This document shows positions 11,163 through 22,526 of a stretch of DNA of 64,000 bases, one piece after another (the stretch's first letter is position 1; each line of letters begins with the position of its first letter). The position numbers were made by a program, and so were the translations under genes. The notes under the pieces are model-generated. The model did no database searches and had not been told where the DNA came from. It was given only the letters and a program-made list of their open reading frames with translations. Origin of the DNA: Parastagonospora avenae f. sp. tritici 18332-5 (Eukaryota > Ascomycota > Dothideomycetes > Pleosporales > Phaeosphaeriaceae); contig JAFJTR010000003.1 of the NCBI GenBank assembly GCA_022559985.1, positions 620,001 to 684,000 of the forward strand, read 5' to 3'.

Positions 11163-12543
11163 TTACAACTTCGCCAATTGCTGTACTACCCTCAGATCGT
11201 TGCGACTGATCTCTGCAATGCTCTTCTTGCCGAGATTCGCAAGCGAGGAATCCGTGTCCGCGAGCATACAGTTGAGGATATGCTTGACGCCCTCCTCGCC
11301 GCCCATGGCAAGACCATACACATACGGTCGTCCAACGAGTACTGCCTTTGCACCGAGCGCCAAGGCCTTGAGAACATCCGATCCAGTCCGTATGCCGCTG
11401 TCGAAAAGAAGGGTCAAGTTCGAGTCCTTCACCCTCTCATCGGCGCCGATCTCGGCCAAAGCGTCGATCGATGCGATCGCGCCGTCGAGCTGTCTGCCAC
11501 CGTGATTGGAAACGATGATACCATCCATGCCATGATCCATAGCCCGGTGAGCATCTTCCACTGTCTGGATACCTTTTAGGACGATTGGGCCATCCCAGTA
11601 CTTGCGCAGGGTCTGCAAGTCGTTCCAGTCGCGATAGTGCCCAGATGCCACGAGTGAAGTGAAGAACATGGCCTTTTTCATGACAGTGGCATGTGTGAGA
11701 ACTTTCATGCTACCGCCTACACTTCCAGGGCGCTTCAGAATCTGCCAGATTTCAGCTACCTTCTCGGTCACACTTCTACTGTCCTTTGCTTGCTCCTCCT
11801 CGTACATGCGCTGGAAGACGGGGTCAGAAAATCCAACCTGGCAGCCCTGACCGTAAACGAAGGGTACTGGTTCAATTAACATCCTGTGCCGCGTCAAGCA
11901 TATAACAGAGGCACTTACGGTACGATTCATCCAAGTCGCTAGGCCTCCATCCAATCATGAAAGTATCAAGAGTGACCACGAGCACTTTGAAGCCACCTGC
12001 TTTGGCACGACTCAGAAGACTGGCAGTAAATTCTTCCGCCTGCGGCTTCGGCCAGTAAAGCTGGTACCATCGATCTCCATCTCCATTGGCTTTGGCAACC
12101 TCCTCGATCGATCTAGTAGCCGCAGTGCTAAGGATCATTGGCACTTTGACTGCTGCGCAAGCACGCGCGGTTGCCTCCTCTCCATCGTCGTGAAGGATGC
12201 CTTGGACACCGATGGGAGCTGCCAGCAGAGGGCTAGGATATCGCTGTCCAAAGAGTTCCACGGACATGTCGCGTCGTGTAGCTTGGACAAGCATCCATGG
12301 TCTCAGACGGTAGCGCTCGAACGATGAGATGTTGGCTCTATGTGTTGACTCGCTGCTTGCTGCTCCGAAGACGTAGAGGAAATTTGGCAGTGGTATGTTT
12401 GCTTTTGCCGCAGCTTCCCATTGCGAAGGCTTGGTGGAGTACTTTGGTCTTCGCAAGTTGCCGTAAATCTCACGCTGATACTGGGTATACGATTCTGGAT
12501 CCGGCTCGTAGTGCTCTGTTGGTTTGTAACCAGAATCCGTCAT
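11163..12543 (-). CDS. FMN-dependent alpha-hydroxy acid oxidase/dehydrogenase (lactate oxidase-like)
   Basis: Two exons, 12543-11919 and 11866-11163, encode 442 aa. The fold is a TIM barrel with FMN-binding motifs of the (S)-2-hydroxy acid oxidase family: LAAPIGVQGILHDDGE, PMILSTAATRSIEEVA, then the active-site base region GIIVSNHGGRQLDGA with the catalytic His, LLFDSGIRTGSDVLKALALGA and VLVGRPYVYGLA. The Arg in GGRQ and the preceding His are the expected substrate and proton residues. There is no N-terminal cytochrome b2 domain, so it is not flavocytochrome b2. Lactate 2-monooxygenase or a related 2-hydroxy acid oxidase is the closest description. The spliced join reads DESYLPFVYGQG. It is transcribed away from the acid phosphatase gene. 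Confidence 0.92.
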
Positions 12544-13043
12544 TTTGACCGTAGACTACTGAGATGTGGTGCAATTCTGTTTCTCTGGTCGTAGTGACTC
12601 CTTGATAGTGCAAGCGTTCCAATCTTGTGCTGTATTTGATGGAGATGAGGTTAGAGAAGGGGTCGAGACAAGTGGGAGATCATCATGGGGAAAGTGGAGT
12701 TCAGGCGTAAGGCGTTAGACGATGCCGAGGCACACCAGCGTCTTACTTGCCACTCAGGCTGTCTACCATCAACCGTTCATTCCACAGCAACGTTACTCGC
12801 AACAACGACGAGATGGAACCTCATAAAGGATGCTGCTGACGAGTCCGCACGACGAAATAGTGAAGGCCGCAGCTACAAGCACGAGTCATGCGGACCTTGG
12901 CAAGAACGAGTGTTCGCATCTGCAGTCACGTTTGACCCACACCGCTTTCCCGTCCTCAAACAACTGCCCGCAATGTCTCTGAAAATCATGATCATGCTGC
13001 ATATCAGCGCTGCTTTGCACCGATCATTCATAGCGGCGTCAAC
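12544..13043. other. Divergent promoter region
   Basis: About 500 bases between the FMN enzyme gene (minus) and the acid phosphatase gene (plus). It should carry both promoters. I recognise no specific operator; binding sites were not scored. Confidence 0.45.
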
Positions 13044-14831
13044 ATGCCTTCTTTACTATCCTTAGGCCCTGTCATCGTTCATATCCTTGTGCTCACCAGC
13101 GGTTTATGGCTGTTTCATTACTACACATGTGAGGAAGACTGTTCCCAATCCTGTTCTTCCAACATCGAGACGTCTCACTCGGGATACTTCCAATATGGAT
13201 GCGCGGGAAAACCTCACCAGTCGACCTGGAGCAGCTGGTGGCATCCACAGCGAACCGATGGCGTACCAGAGGAACATAAACAAGGAGCAGGAGCCACGAC
13301 TCATGATTGGAACATTCTCTATCATCTAGGCGGCAACGGTCCATGGGTCGAAAAGGTTATTGATGTTGTCGATGGTGGCATTGCTGTCCCGGAAGGATGT
13401 CGCGTCGAACAAGTGCACATGGTGCGTTGCATGTTCAAGAGCTGGGATCTCGGCTGACAAGAGCTTCTTTGCAGATGTCTAGACACGCTGAGCGATACCC
13501 AACCAAGAAAGCTGGCGATAGTATGTTCAGGTAACATCCCTTTTCCTACAGCTAGATGCTCACGGTAAGTTCAGACCAAAGAGCAATCGTCGAGCACATG
13601 AAGCAGCAGAACACTATGCTCGGCGGCAATTTCGCCTTCTTCAATGATTGGAAGCTCTTCTGGTCTTCAGGTACGTGGTTCCATGACACATAGCACACAT
13701 GTGAATCAAATTCAACATTCAATACCCAGAGATGTGCCTACTTTTCTTTCCTGCCATGTATACAATACTAACTCGCCGTTCGAAGACGACAATCTTGAGC
13801 AATTGACCAGCACAGGTCCATTCTCGGGGACCCTTGGATCTTTTACTACCGGCGTTCGACTTCGTACGCGATATAAGCATCTCCTGTCAAATCCTCTTTC
13901 ATCCCAGCCTAGCCGACCTATCCGATTTTGGGCCAGCGATTCTAGGCGGGTCATAGAAACCTCTCGTCACTTTGCCCTGGGATTTTTCGGTATCGATTAT
14001 CAACTCAACAACACTGCTGAGCTACAAGTAATCTCAGAGCACTCCTCACTCGGAGCCGACACTCTGACTCCGGGACGAACCTGCCTGAATAACAAGAAAG
14101 ACACAGCCGAAGGCCAAAAGAAAGGCTACGACTTGATGGGCGAGTACCGCGCCACATACATCCCTCCCATCCGCACGCGTCTCCAAGACCAACTAGCCAT
14201 GAATCTAACCGACCAAAACATCTACGCCATGCAAGAAATGTGCGGCTTCGAAACCACCGTGCGCGGCCGCAGCGACTGGTGCGACGTTTTCACACAAGAC
14301 GAGTTCCTCGCTTTTGAATACGCGCGTGACTTGTTGCACTACTACCGCGCCGGTCCGGGACAAAAGTACGCAGCCAGCATGGGCTGGCTCTGGCTCAACG
14401 CGACGACCAATCTCCTCGCCCGGGGCCCAGATGCAGGACCGCTGTTCTTCAGCTTCGTGCACGACGGCGATATCGCGCCTATGATCACCGCGCTCGATAT
14501 CATCAACGACGACGAACACCTTCCTGTCACGCACATCCCGCATGAGCGCAAGTGGCGCAAGAGCCAGGTTTCGCCCATGGGCGGACGCATTATTTTCGAG
14601 CTGCTGTCTTGTCGCGCGAAGAATACGCCGGGGCCCGCGAGGTTTGTCAGGCTCAATATCAATGATGGGATTACGGCGATTCCGGATTGTCAGAGTGGGC
14701 CGGGGAGGAGTTGTCCGTTGGGGCAGTTTGTGGCCAGGACGAAGAGGAGGGGGGAGGAGGTGGGGGGATTTAGGGAGTTGTGTGGGTTGGAGGAGGGGGC
14801 GGCGGAGAGAATTACGTTTTTGCATCAGTGA
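13044..14831 (+). CDS. Histidine acid phosphatase (phytase/PHO5 type)
   Basis: Model with four exons: 13044-13421, 13475-13520, 13575-13670 and 13786-14831 (521 aa). The active-site motif MSRHAERYP is the RHGxRxP phosphohistidine motif with Ala for Gly, and the proton-donor HD motif is SFVHDGDIAP. Other family marks are LGGNGPW near the N-terminus, RFWASDSRRVIETSRHF, and paired Cys residues. Intron 3 has a perfect TACTAAC branch site. The N-terminus begins with a hydrophobic leader, fitting secretion. The first exon is doubtful: between about 13170 and 13320 the frame used gives a Trp/His-rich, unnatural sequence, while the +1 frame gives a smoother one (ARENLTSRPGAAGG, YQRNINKEQEP). See findings. 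From LGGNGPW onward the model is solid. Confidence 0.85.
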
Positions 14832-14998
14832 GGTGGATGTTGTTTGCTTAGGTGTGAAGATCTGGGGCTGGTCGAATACGCCAGAGATAGAAGCGGTTAC
14901 TCGTACCTGCTTGAATAAGATTCTTTCCAGACACCAATCGCAAGGCCGAGCGAGATTGGGAAATTTATGCATTTCAAATTCTCCTTCGTTACTCCAAT

Positions 14999-16154
14999 CT
15001 AATAGCCATGCCTCACCAACTCACTTTCCGTGTACTCCCACAACTTCTCCTCCAGCGCCTTGTCCCTCGCCCACGCACTCCCCCCACTCTTCACGCCCAC
15101 AGGCATGTAATACGCGCCATTCTCCAACTCCTCCTTCTTCACCGTCGCGCACCACGTCTGATTCAGCGCGCCACCCACAGGACTCTTAAAATGGCCCGGC
15201 AGAAACGTGCCAATGAGGCCATACAGCCATATGCCCACTTTCAAAAACGGGTTCGAGCGCAGGTTGTTGAAGAGATCTGTCAGAATGACACCCGGGTGCA
15301 GCGAGACACTTGTGATTTGCGGGTAGTGCGTCGCCAGCGCGCGCGCGTAGAGGATGTTGGCGAGTTTCGAGGAGCCGTAGCGGCGCCAGGTGTTTACGTT
15401 TTCGAGCGCGGCCTGGTCGAACACGATGCCCTCGGAGGCGGGCATGCGGTGACCTGCGCTGCTGAGCGAGACGATGCGGACGTCTGCGCCCGGCTGCTTT
15501 GCCGTGTCCAGCAGCGTTGGGAGGAGCAGCTTCGTGAGCAGCGCGTGGCCCATGTGATTTGTGCCGAACTGGATCTCGTAGCCCTCCTTGGTAGTCGCGT
15601 ACGGGGGCGCCATGATGCCGGCGTTGTTGATGAGCATGTCGAGGCGGGATTCGCGCGCCTTGAAGGTGTCGGCGGCGGAGGCGATGGAGGAGAAGGAGGT
15701 GAGGTCGAGGGGCAGGTGGGTTATCTCGCAGGCGTTGGGCACTTGGGATTTGATGTCGGCGATGGCGGATTCGGCTTTGGATGCGGTGCGGGCGGCGAGG
15801 TAGATTCGTGCTGGGGAGTGCGCGGCGAGGTAGGCTATTGTCTGCTTGCCCAAGCCGGCGTTGCCTGTGAAGTCTGATTAGTATGCGATAGCTATTGTGT
15901 GCGCTTGAGTGAAGGTGCATACCACCAGTTACAAGTATGACCTTGCCCTCCAGACTCCCGATGTCCTTCGCGGGATCAAAGTTCTTGCCCATGTTGAAGT
16001 TGGTTATAGAATCTCTCAATGTAGGTATCAAGAAGCCAAAGCCTAGCAGTAGTGCGGTTACTGGGAGTTCAAGAATCTGGCGGATGGTGTAGATGATTGT
16101 TTCCAAGAGCGATCGCGTTCGAGAAATTAAAGTCTGCCGTGGAGCATCCTCCAT
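14999..16154 (-). CDS. Short-chain dehydrogenase/reductase, retinol dehydrogenase/WWOX-like
   Basis: Two exons, 16154-15923 and 15864-14999, give 365 aa. The join restores the cofactor loop VTGGNAGLGK (TGxxxGxG). Downstream are LINNAGIMAPP (NNAG), the catalytic Ser region IVSLSSAGH and the catalytic YGSSK (YxxxK). This is the classical SDR tetrad in the order of fungal retinol-dehydrogenase/WW-oxidoreductase-like enzymes. About 55 residues before the Rossmann core include a hydrophobic stretch (LPVTALLLGFGFLIP) that could anchor it to a membrane. A second in-frame ATG at 15992 (MGKNFDPAKDIG) would give a soluble form; which start is used cannot be told from the sequence. The substrate is unknown. 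It converges with the acid phosphatase, with 167 bases between the stops. Confidence 0.9.
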
Positions 16155-16547
16155 CTGGAGATAGTCGCGCACGTTTCCATCCGTTTCGAAGCCGAGGCAC
16201 CTGCTGCATGACGTCGCGCGCTAGTCCCGTTTCACGTTAACAACTCTGTTTGTATGAGGCGCGAAGGTGAAAGAACATAATAGTTTGATTATCAGTATAT
16301 AGATTATCAAATGATGTAAATAGATATGAAAGTAATATGTCCATCGCTTGCCTTCCCTGGCGTGCTCTCGCCCTCAGACACGCTCATGTTATGAATCGGG
16401 TAAAATAATTGTTCGTAAAGTCGTAAAATCGTGAAGCCTAGTAGAAGACATAAAGGGTAATTGAGGCGTATTTGCACTGTGCTCAGACCCATCCCGTGTC
16501 TGTTGGTTCTCACAATCACATCTTGAGTGTCGATCGGCCACGATTCT
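16155..16547. other. Intergenic region
   Basis: About 390 bases upstream of the SDR gene and downstream of the DUF262 gene, both on the minus strand. It contains the SDR promoter. No coding signal is recognised. Confidence 0.5.
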
Positions 16548-18860
16548 TCATGAAGCTTCGGGACGTGTCGGAGACGAGGGAGCATTCTGCCGCAGTTGTT
16601 TTTCCCGATCTGCGATTGCCTTTGCCTTGAATGATGACAAAAGTTCCTGGCGCTCTTGCTCTTGCTCCGTGTCGCTCGTGAGATCAATGGCACCGTCAGA
16701 CTGAGCGATAGTAGGCCGAAGAGGTGCGTCTCGCAGCGTTGCTCCAGACCGACGTCTCTTAGAGGACAAAGTGGATGCCGGGTCGGGCGGCGGGGACGCA
16801 GACCAAATCTCGCCAGCCCATCGTTCCTCCGTGAGTTTCGGTGAATGTGCTCCATGGCCGGTCTTCAAGGTTTGAGTGTTCTTGACGGGGGTATGCAACC
16901 GACTGTCATTGACTAATGGCGATATCAAAGACGCTGCAAGTGAGGGTCTCGTAGACGGTAATGGAGCATTTGGAGTTTGATGCATTGGGGCTATAGGTAC
17001 TGGTCGTGCCATAAGAGCGGTTGGTGCTCTATATCCGTAAGGTGAATGGTATGCAGATTGGTGCAAAGCGGCCCCAGCCTGAGGCAACAGTGTTGCGGAA
17101 GACCGACTTGCGATAGATGAGTTTAAAATGTACGTTGGCGCTGGCGTATATTGGGGCTGTCCGTATGCGTACTGTACGAGCTGAGCGTCAAGCTGGCTGG
17201 GTTGCATCCCAGCAGTATGATTACTGGTGAGGACAGGCCTCGGATGCTCTACTATAGAAGTGGGAGGATTGATAGGACCAGGGTCAGTGCGCTGTCGTTT
17301 CTTCTGGCGTGGTTCTTCCGTACTTGCACTTGATAGGTCGCGTTCTTTCTTAATAGTGACCGATCCTCGATCTGGTAACGCTGTCGGTGCCTTGATTGCT
17401 CCAGCAGATATGGCTTGTTGTCCCGGGCCATTCGCTTGTGTCGCAGCTGGAAGACTTGGCCTTGTGCCGTTGATATCGTTTGTTGGCACTCTCCGCTGAA
17501 CAGTTGATCCATCTACCGCACCTCTGATGGCTTCAAGCTCTTCAATATATTTCCATATGAAGGACCACTCCTTCGCGTTCATCCTGATGTCGGTGAAGTT
17601 CTTGCGGATGGCCTCTCGAAGCGCTCTGATGTCGCTTAATAGAAGCCTCTTATTTCGCGAGTCAGAGTACATCAAGATGAGGACTGCGACAGCAACCATC
17701 TCGACAGGTGCGAACGTCTGGACTCCGCGTATCCACTTGCTGGCATTCGTGAATGTATCAGGATCCATCTCTACAAGATCCTTAAATGTGTTCCAGACGC
17801 TTGCGAGATGTGACTTCAGTCCATCATCAATTGCGGCTTTGTTGCTTAGCAGTTTAGGCAGTGCGTTATAGTTGGTTCTCAGGATCGGGATACCGTCAGG
17901 CGCCGTTGGATGCATGACCTCGACGATTTGACTGAAGCATGACAACGTCAATTGAAAGTCCTTGGCTCGTGCTCGGTCCTTCATCAGCGAGTAGATGCCA
18001 GGAAAGTCATCCACAAAGAGTCTTGCTAGTTCCTGCCACGGGCCGGTTGATGCACGCATCTTCTCCGCGAGGCTGAGCTGGACAGCCATCTGGACTCTAG
18101 CGAAAAGATCTTCTTCTCGATCAGGCAAGAGCTCCTTGAATTCGAAAGACACGAATTCTTTGCGTAGGAACATCTTTTGAGTTTCTTCAGGGAGAACTTT
18201 CTTTCGCCGGCTACCAGGAGTGTCGCAGAACCACCTAGTGATGTTAGCACAGTAGTCTGTCAGATACAGCGGCAATACTGACCACTTTTCCCCTCGAAAG
18301 TCGTGGCAGGGTATCATCCCTTTGACAAACGCGCGCACGGATGAGAGGCGTTGCTTGCCATCCACACAGACATGCACAACCGGCTTGCTTTTGTCTGCTG
18401 GAGTCTTCTTGTTTAGAATAATAGGCGGTATGTAGAAGTTTTCCATGAGAGAATCGACAAGACCCGTCATGCGGTCAGCTAGATGTGAATATTAGTTTGT
18501 TAGCCATAAACACGTTGCACTTCAATGTACCTGTCCATACGACCTCACGTTGGTATTCGGGATCCACGTCGATAAGGTCATTGTCGAGGTCCTCTGCATA
18601 CTCGTTAGCATGTGTGGGCTTCAGCTTGCGCTCTTTTACCTACTAATGAGGTCGGCAAGACTTCGCATGAAGACAAATGGTTTCGGCAGCTGCGGACGGG
18701 GCTTGTACGTTGCCTCGTCATAGCTATGATCGCCAGATGCATCGTACTCGTTCTTTATATGAGGATCCTTCGCGCGGGCGTTGTTAACGGATGCACTGGT
18801 GGGTGAGCGCTGAGGTGAAGCGAGGCTTACCTGGCTGGGATCCATAGTCAGCCCTGGCAT
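16548..18860 (-). CDS. DUF262 (GmrSD N-terminal/ParB-like fold) domain protein
   Basis: Four exons: 18860-18644, 18593-18531, 18478-18283 and 18234-16548 (720 aa). The N-terminal domain reads DLIDVDPEYQREVVWT, then SLMENFYIPPIIL, then the hallmark VDGKQRLSSVRAFVKG, which is the DGQQR(L) motif of DUF262 with Lys for Gln. In bacteria this domain is the nucleotide-dependent half of GmrSD-type modification-dependent restriction enzymes; fungi carry it as chromosomal genes of unknown role. I see no HNH/DUF1524 nuclease domain. The C-terminal half is Ser/Pro/Thr-rich, with basic patches such as RQKKRQRTD and SKRRRSG that could be nuclear signals. Intron 3 is 48 nt and in frame, so an unspliced reading also stays open; splicing joins GEKW to WFCDTPG. 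A start at 18845 is also possible. Confidence 0.82.
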
Positions 18861-19046
18861 GTTAGTTGATTGTAAGAGATGTGCAGGCAACAGAGCTCTC
18901 TAAGCGTTCTTTAGTTTAAGCTAGCGAGCATTAATTAAGCTACACTCAATTATATACTATAAGTTAATAGAAAGCATCCTTGCATTGTCTATTTGCTGCA
19001 CCTGTGACTCAGTCATACATGCAGTCTGCTGCAAGTGATAGCACTC

Positions 19047-20166
19047 TTATGGAGCTATAACCTCTTCTCGGTAAAAATCTGCCATGCCGTCTTTGACTAC
19101 CTTGCGAAGTTGGGCAGCTGCGCGACCGAGCTCGCCGCCAGCTTTCGTTGCTTGCTCAAGGCCTGCGACCACTGCTGTTTCGGCCCTATCATGAAAGACC
19201 CTCTGCCGATCTTCTCTATCCTCGTACATCTCTGCCTCCTCATCTCTCATCGCGCCGAACAGATTGAGGTGCGCGTACGCATTTGATCGTTCTGACAGTA
19301 CGTGATGCTCCGTCTGCCAGAGCGGAAAACTATTCCCAACCACGACAACGGATGTGGCGGCCTGCGCGTGAAATAGACCTGTGCGAAGAAAGGTCGTGAG
19401 CGCGCTCATCTGCCTGGCTTGCATTTTCGAATCTGCTTTACCGAATGCTTTCGGCGCGGACCATTTGCTCGTGGCCTCACTCTGCCAGCCAAGCAGACTC
19501 AAGAAGCATTTCAGCATCTTGACCCAACCACCAGCGCAACTGACTACCTCATCGCCCACTACACTAAGTAACCAATCCAGCGCGTCCAGTCCGAAGGTCC
19601 GGATTTCGTTGGCCAGATGTGTCATGGCAGCTCGAGTATGGAGCAGCAGTTGGTCAGCGTGGCTGGCGATGTCAGCCGGTGGCAGACTTTGCAGAAGCTT
19701 GAGTAACTGCTGTCGAACACTGTTGGTACCGTCCAGAATGAGCCGTTGCGCCACCGGGATGATCACAGATGCGGGCTGAGGTAAAGGAGCCGTGGGAGGA
19801 TTGTTCACGATTGCTGTCGTCAAGTACGCCAGGGACTCGCGTCGCTGGGCGTCCGACTTATGATTCAGTAGGCCCAAATGGTGCGCACATTGCGCTTCCA
19901 ATGTCGGGGCAACAGTCGAAAGAGACTGCTGCTTCAATGCAATTGCTTTGAAAATCAGAAACGTTTCAATGCTGCTGGTTTTGATGTACCTACATTTTGC
20001 CTTGAAGCTCGTGTCGGTGCTGTTCGCAGCCTTGGGCCGCCCCTTGCCAACCTTTAATTTGACTTTCTGCAAGTCGGTCAGTATTGCGTCCCTACTGAAA
20101 TTCCCTTTAGCGCCTTGCCTGAAAGTCCTTCTTTTTTTCCTTCTTTTTCTTAGAGCTCGACGTCAT
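19047..20166 (-). CDS. IPI1: Pre-rRNA-processing protein IPI1 (TEX10 family)
   Basis: Three exons: 20166-20119, 20066-19994 and 19945-19047, 339 aa. The spliced start is basic (MTSSSKKKKEKKKDFQ) and continues KVKLKVGKGRPK, then SFKAKSIALKQQSL, as in IPI1 proteins. The rest is helical and ARM/HEAT-like. IPI1 works with RIX1 and IPI3 in the nucleus to process ITS2 and to license pre-60S particles with Rea1. Intron 1 starts with GC (GCAAGG) and ends TTGCAG; without it the frame hits a stop at once, so a GC-AG intron is required. Intron 2 is 48 nt and in frame. It is divergent from the roadblock gene across 320 bases. Confidence 0.9.
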
Positions 20167-20486
20167 CTTATGTCTCAACCACAGTCCAGGTATGTATCTC
20201 TTTGTCTATGTGGAGGAGTAATGGATATCGAAAGCATGAATGCTACGATTTTGGCGACATGGAGAAGTTGGGTATGTTGCTGTCGATGCAGACATGGACT
20301 TTGAGGCTCGAGGAAAATTGATGGTAAACCACGCTAGCTGGGATGCGGCTAGACTGATTGCATCTTGGCAGGGACCACCCCTCGGCTGCACCTGCCGCGC
20401 CCTCGTGTACGCGCTTCACCACCATATACCATTGCACCGCTCATTCGCAGCAACTTGTCCAGCAAGATCTTGCTGTGACTCTGACC
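20167..20486. promoter_or_regulatory. Shared divergent promoter region of IPI1 and roadblock gene
   Basis: The 320 bases between the two start codons must hold both promoters and 5' UTRs. No specific motif was identified with confidence. Confidence 0.45.
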
Positions 20487-20994
20487 ATGGCTCAGAACTC
20501 CGTAAGTTGTTTCTTGCAGAGCATGAATACTCTACTAACCATCAAATAGTCAGACGACACTCTCTCCCATCTCACTCGCCTCAGCCAAAAGCCCGGCGTC
20601 CAAAGCACCCTGATACTCTCGCGAGAGACCGGCGCCATTGTTCGCACTTCCGGACTAATATCGAAGAGCTCCTCAACCAATCCTAACAGCACCCTTCCTG
20701 CATCAGGCGAAACAGCGAGCGATAGCTATACCAACGGCAGGAAAGAGAATGGTATACACAGCGCAGAGGATGTCGCCAGTCTGGTCTGGTCGTTCCTCAA
20801 GGCTGCAGGCAGCTTAGTAGACGAGCTGAACAACGACGATGAGGTCAAGCTGCTGAGACTACGCACCAAGAAGAACGAGCTTGTCATAGTGCCCGGTATG
20901 TCAAAGAATCCTATCCGGTTCGGGGTATCCCGCTAATCGAAGAGCAGATCCAAAGTTCATACTCGTTGCTATACATGACACGCCACCAGCCTAG
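20487..20994 (+). CDS. Roadblock/LC7 domain protein
   Basis: Three exons: 20487-20501, 20550-20895 and 20948-20994, 135 aa. The first exon codes only MAQNS; intron 1 has a perfect TACTAAC branch site. The protein follows the roadblock/LC7 pattern: LSHLTRLSQKPGVQSTLILSRETGAIVRTSG, read in two parts, then a polar loop with many Ser/Asn, then the helix SLVWSFLKAAGSLVDEL, and a final strand pair (LLRLRTKKNELVIVP, FILVAIHD). The family includes dynein light chain roadblock and LAMTOR2/MglB-like GTPase-control proteins. The longer loop between strands makes the exact orthologue uncertain; dynein light intermediate complex or TORC1-related roles are both possible. The short first exon makes automatic gene calls likely to lose the start. 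Confidence 0.82.
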
Positions 20995-21077
20995 GACACA
21001 GTATCCACGTCTTCGAATTCACAAGAGGGACCGATTTATATTCATTTTCTTGGGACCAAGATTGGAGGCTCCTGCAA

Positions 21078-21662
21078 TTACCAGTGCGCCTCGCTAATGT
21101 CAACTTCGTTGACGTCTACCCCGTCCTTGAACCAGCGCTCTCGTCGCGGGTCAGTCGCCGCACACGCCGGACTAGACACATGCACCGAGCAGAGGCACTG
21201 TGAACACGAGAATGGGCACTTACCAGCTTCGCCAATGTCAATATCGTTACCGCTCATCTGCCGTTTGCGCATCTTCCCATCCTCGGCAAACGTCCAATCT
21301 TCGAGACCGTAACATCGCTTCCACTTCATGCCGTCCTGAGCATCCTGGTACTCGTACCAAAATTGAACTGCGATCTTGTTGTCCGAAAACGCGAATAGCT
21401 CTTTACGCAGACGATAACTCTTTTCCTTCTCCCACTTCTTGGCGAGAAACTCCTCAATGGCTGCGCTTCCAACAACGAAAGAAGACCTATTCCGCCAGAT
21501 ACTGTCAGTCGTATACGCTTTGGCAATGGTTTTTGGGTCCCTGCTGAGGTCAAAGACGCTCGGAGCGGTATACAAGCATTCATACTGTCCATTCCAGAGG
21601 TCTTGTGCCTTCTTGACTTTCGCGTGGGCACTCTCCTTCGTGAAGGGCGGGGCAAGCGACAT
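21078..21662 (-). CDS. DUF1348 family protein (SnoaL/NTF2-like fold)
   Basis: Three exons: 21662-21586, 21543-21224 and 21139-21078, 152 aa, the usual length of DUF1348 proteins. The hallmark segments are AYTTDSIWRNRSSF, FLAKKWEKEKSYRLRKELFAF, VQFWYEYQD, RCYGLEDWTF and the ending RWFKDGVDVNEVDISEAHW. The family has an NTF2/SnoaL-like cone fold; its substrate is not known. Intron 1 is only 42 nt and in frame, so the unspliced frame stays open; I remove it because the spliced join gives the family's RDPKTIAKAY line. Intron 2 separates GEA from ERWFKDG. It is divergent from the peroxiredoxin gene. The stop lies 83 bases beyond the roadblock stop in convergent arrangement. Confidence 0.87.
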   Translation of the reverse strand: MSLAPPFTKESAHAKVKKAQDLWNGQYECLYTAPSVFDLSRDPKTIAKAYTTDSIWRNRSSFVVGSAAIEEFLAKKWEKEKSYRLRKELFAFSDNKIAVQFWYEYQDAQDGMKWKRCYGLEDWTFAEDGKMRKRQMSGNDIDIGEAGKCPFSCSQCLCSVHVSSPACAATDPRRERWFKDGVDVNEVDISEAHW

Positions 21663-22526
21663 CTTATCAGATTCCAAGAAGGTTGGTGGACAGTTTGAAA
21701 GTAGCAGGAGGGGACTGAGTATAGATGAGTGACAGCTATCGCGCTCTTATATATAATTCAAGTCGTGGTCGCAGAACCGCACCAAAGAGTCACACGTATT
21801 TGCTTATCTCGCCCACTGCAACATGACTAAGTGTATGGATCCTTTGTAGCCTTTCTCCGCAACACTAGATAGGTCGTGCCCGAAGCGCTCCGAAAGTTCA
21901 ATGAATCCAATTCATAGTTGCCGAGCCTGGAAATCCTGACAAGCAGTTTGATAATAAGTTTTTCTAAGGTACAAAAGCTCTAGTTGTTTGATGGAAAGTT
22001 CTAGCAGAGAGCCGGATTCTCGCGCAAATCGGACCCGAGCTCCAGTGGTACATGGTGGCCGAATGCTTACATGCATTTAGTCTGATAGTCCGAAACGCCC
22101 ACGAAGCACGTACCAGTGCAGAGCGGACTTAACCTTGCGTGATTATTCTCTCACCAAGTTGCTCTGACTGACGGAAAAGGTTCAACACCGTAATCGCGAA
22201 GTAGCCGTCTCAGAACATGAGCCATCCACCCAGGAAACTGTAAGCACGCAACAATGCGGTGCTCAAGCTAGCAGCGAATTCGAGTAATGATAGGACACAA
22301 GTATTTGTCAACTATGCTGCATTTTGCATATGCAGGTGTCCCTCGGCAAGATGCGGTGTCTGGCCCCTGCCTGGCTAACGTCACTGCCCCACTACCGAAT
22401 CTAGAGCTCTAGCTTTATGAAAGCAGCAGGCCCCTCCATAGTAGTAACAGCTTCAAACTCCTGAGCACTACTCTCCACATACCAATCCAAACTTCAATCT
22501 ACAAGTAAGAACACCAATTGATCATC
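21663..22526. other. Divergent promoter region
   Basis: About 860 bases between the DUF1348 gene (minus) and the peroxiredoxin gene (plus). It should hold both promoters. Oxidative-stress sites (AP-1 type) would be expected for the peroxiredoxin, but I did not identify one that I would defend. Confidence 0.45.
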
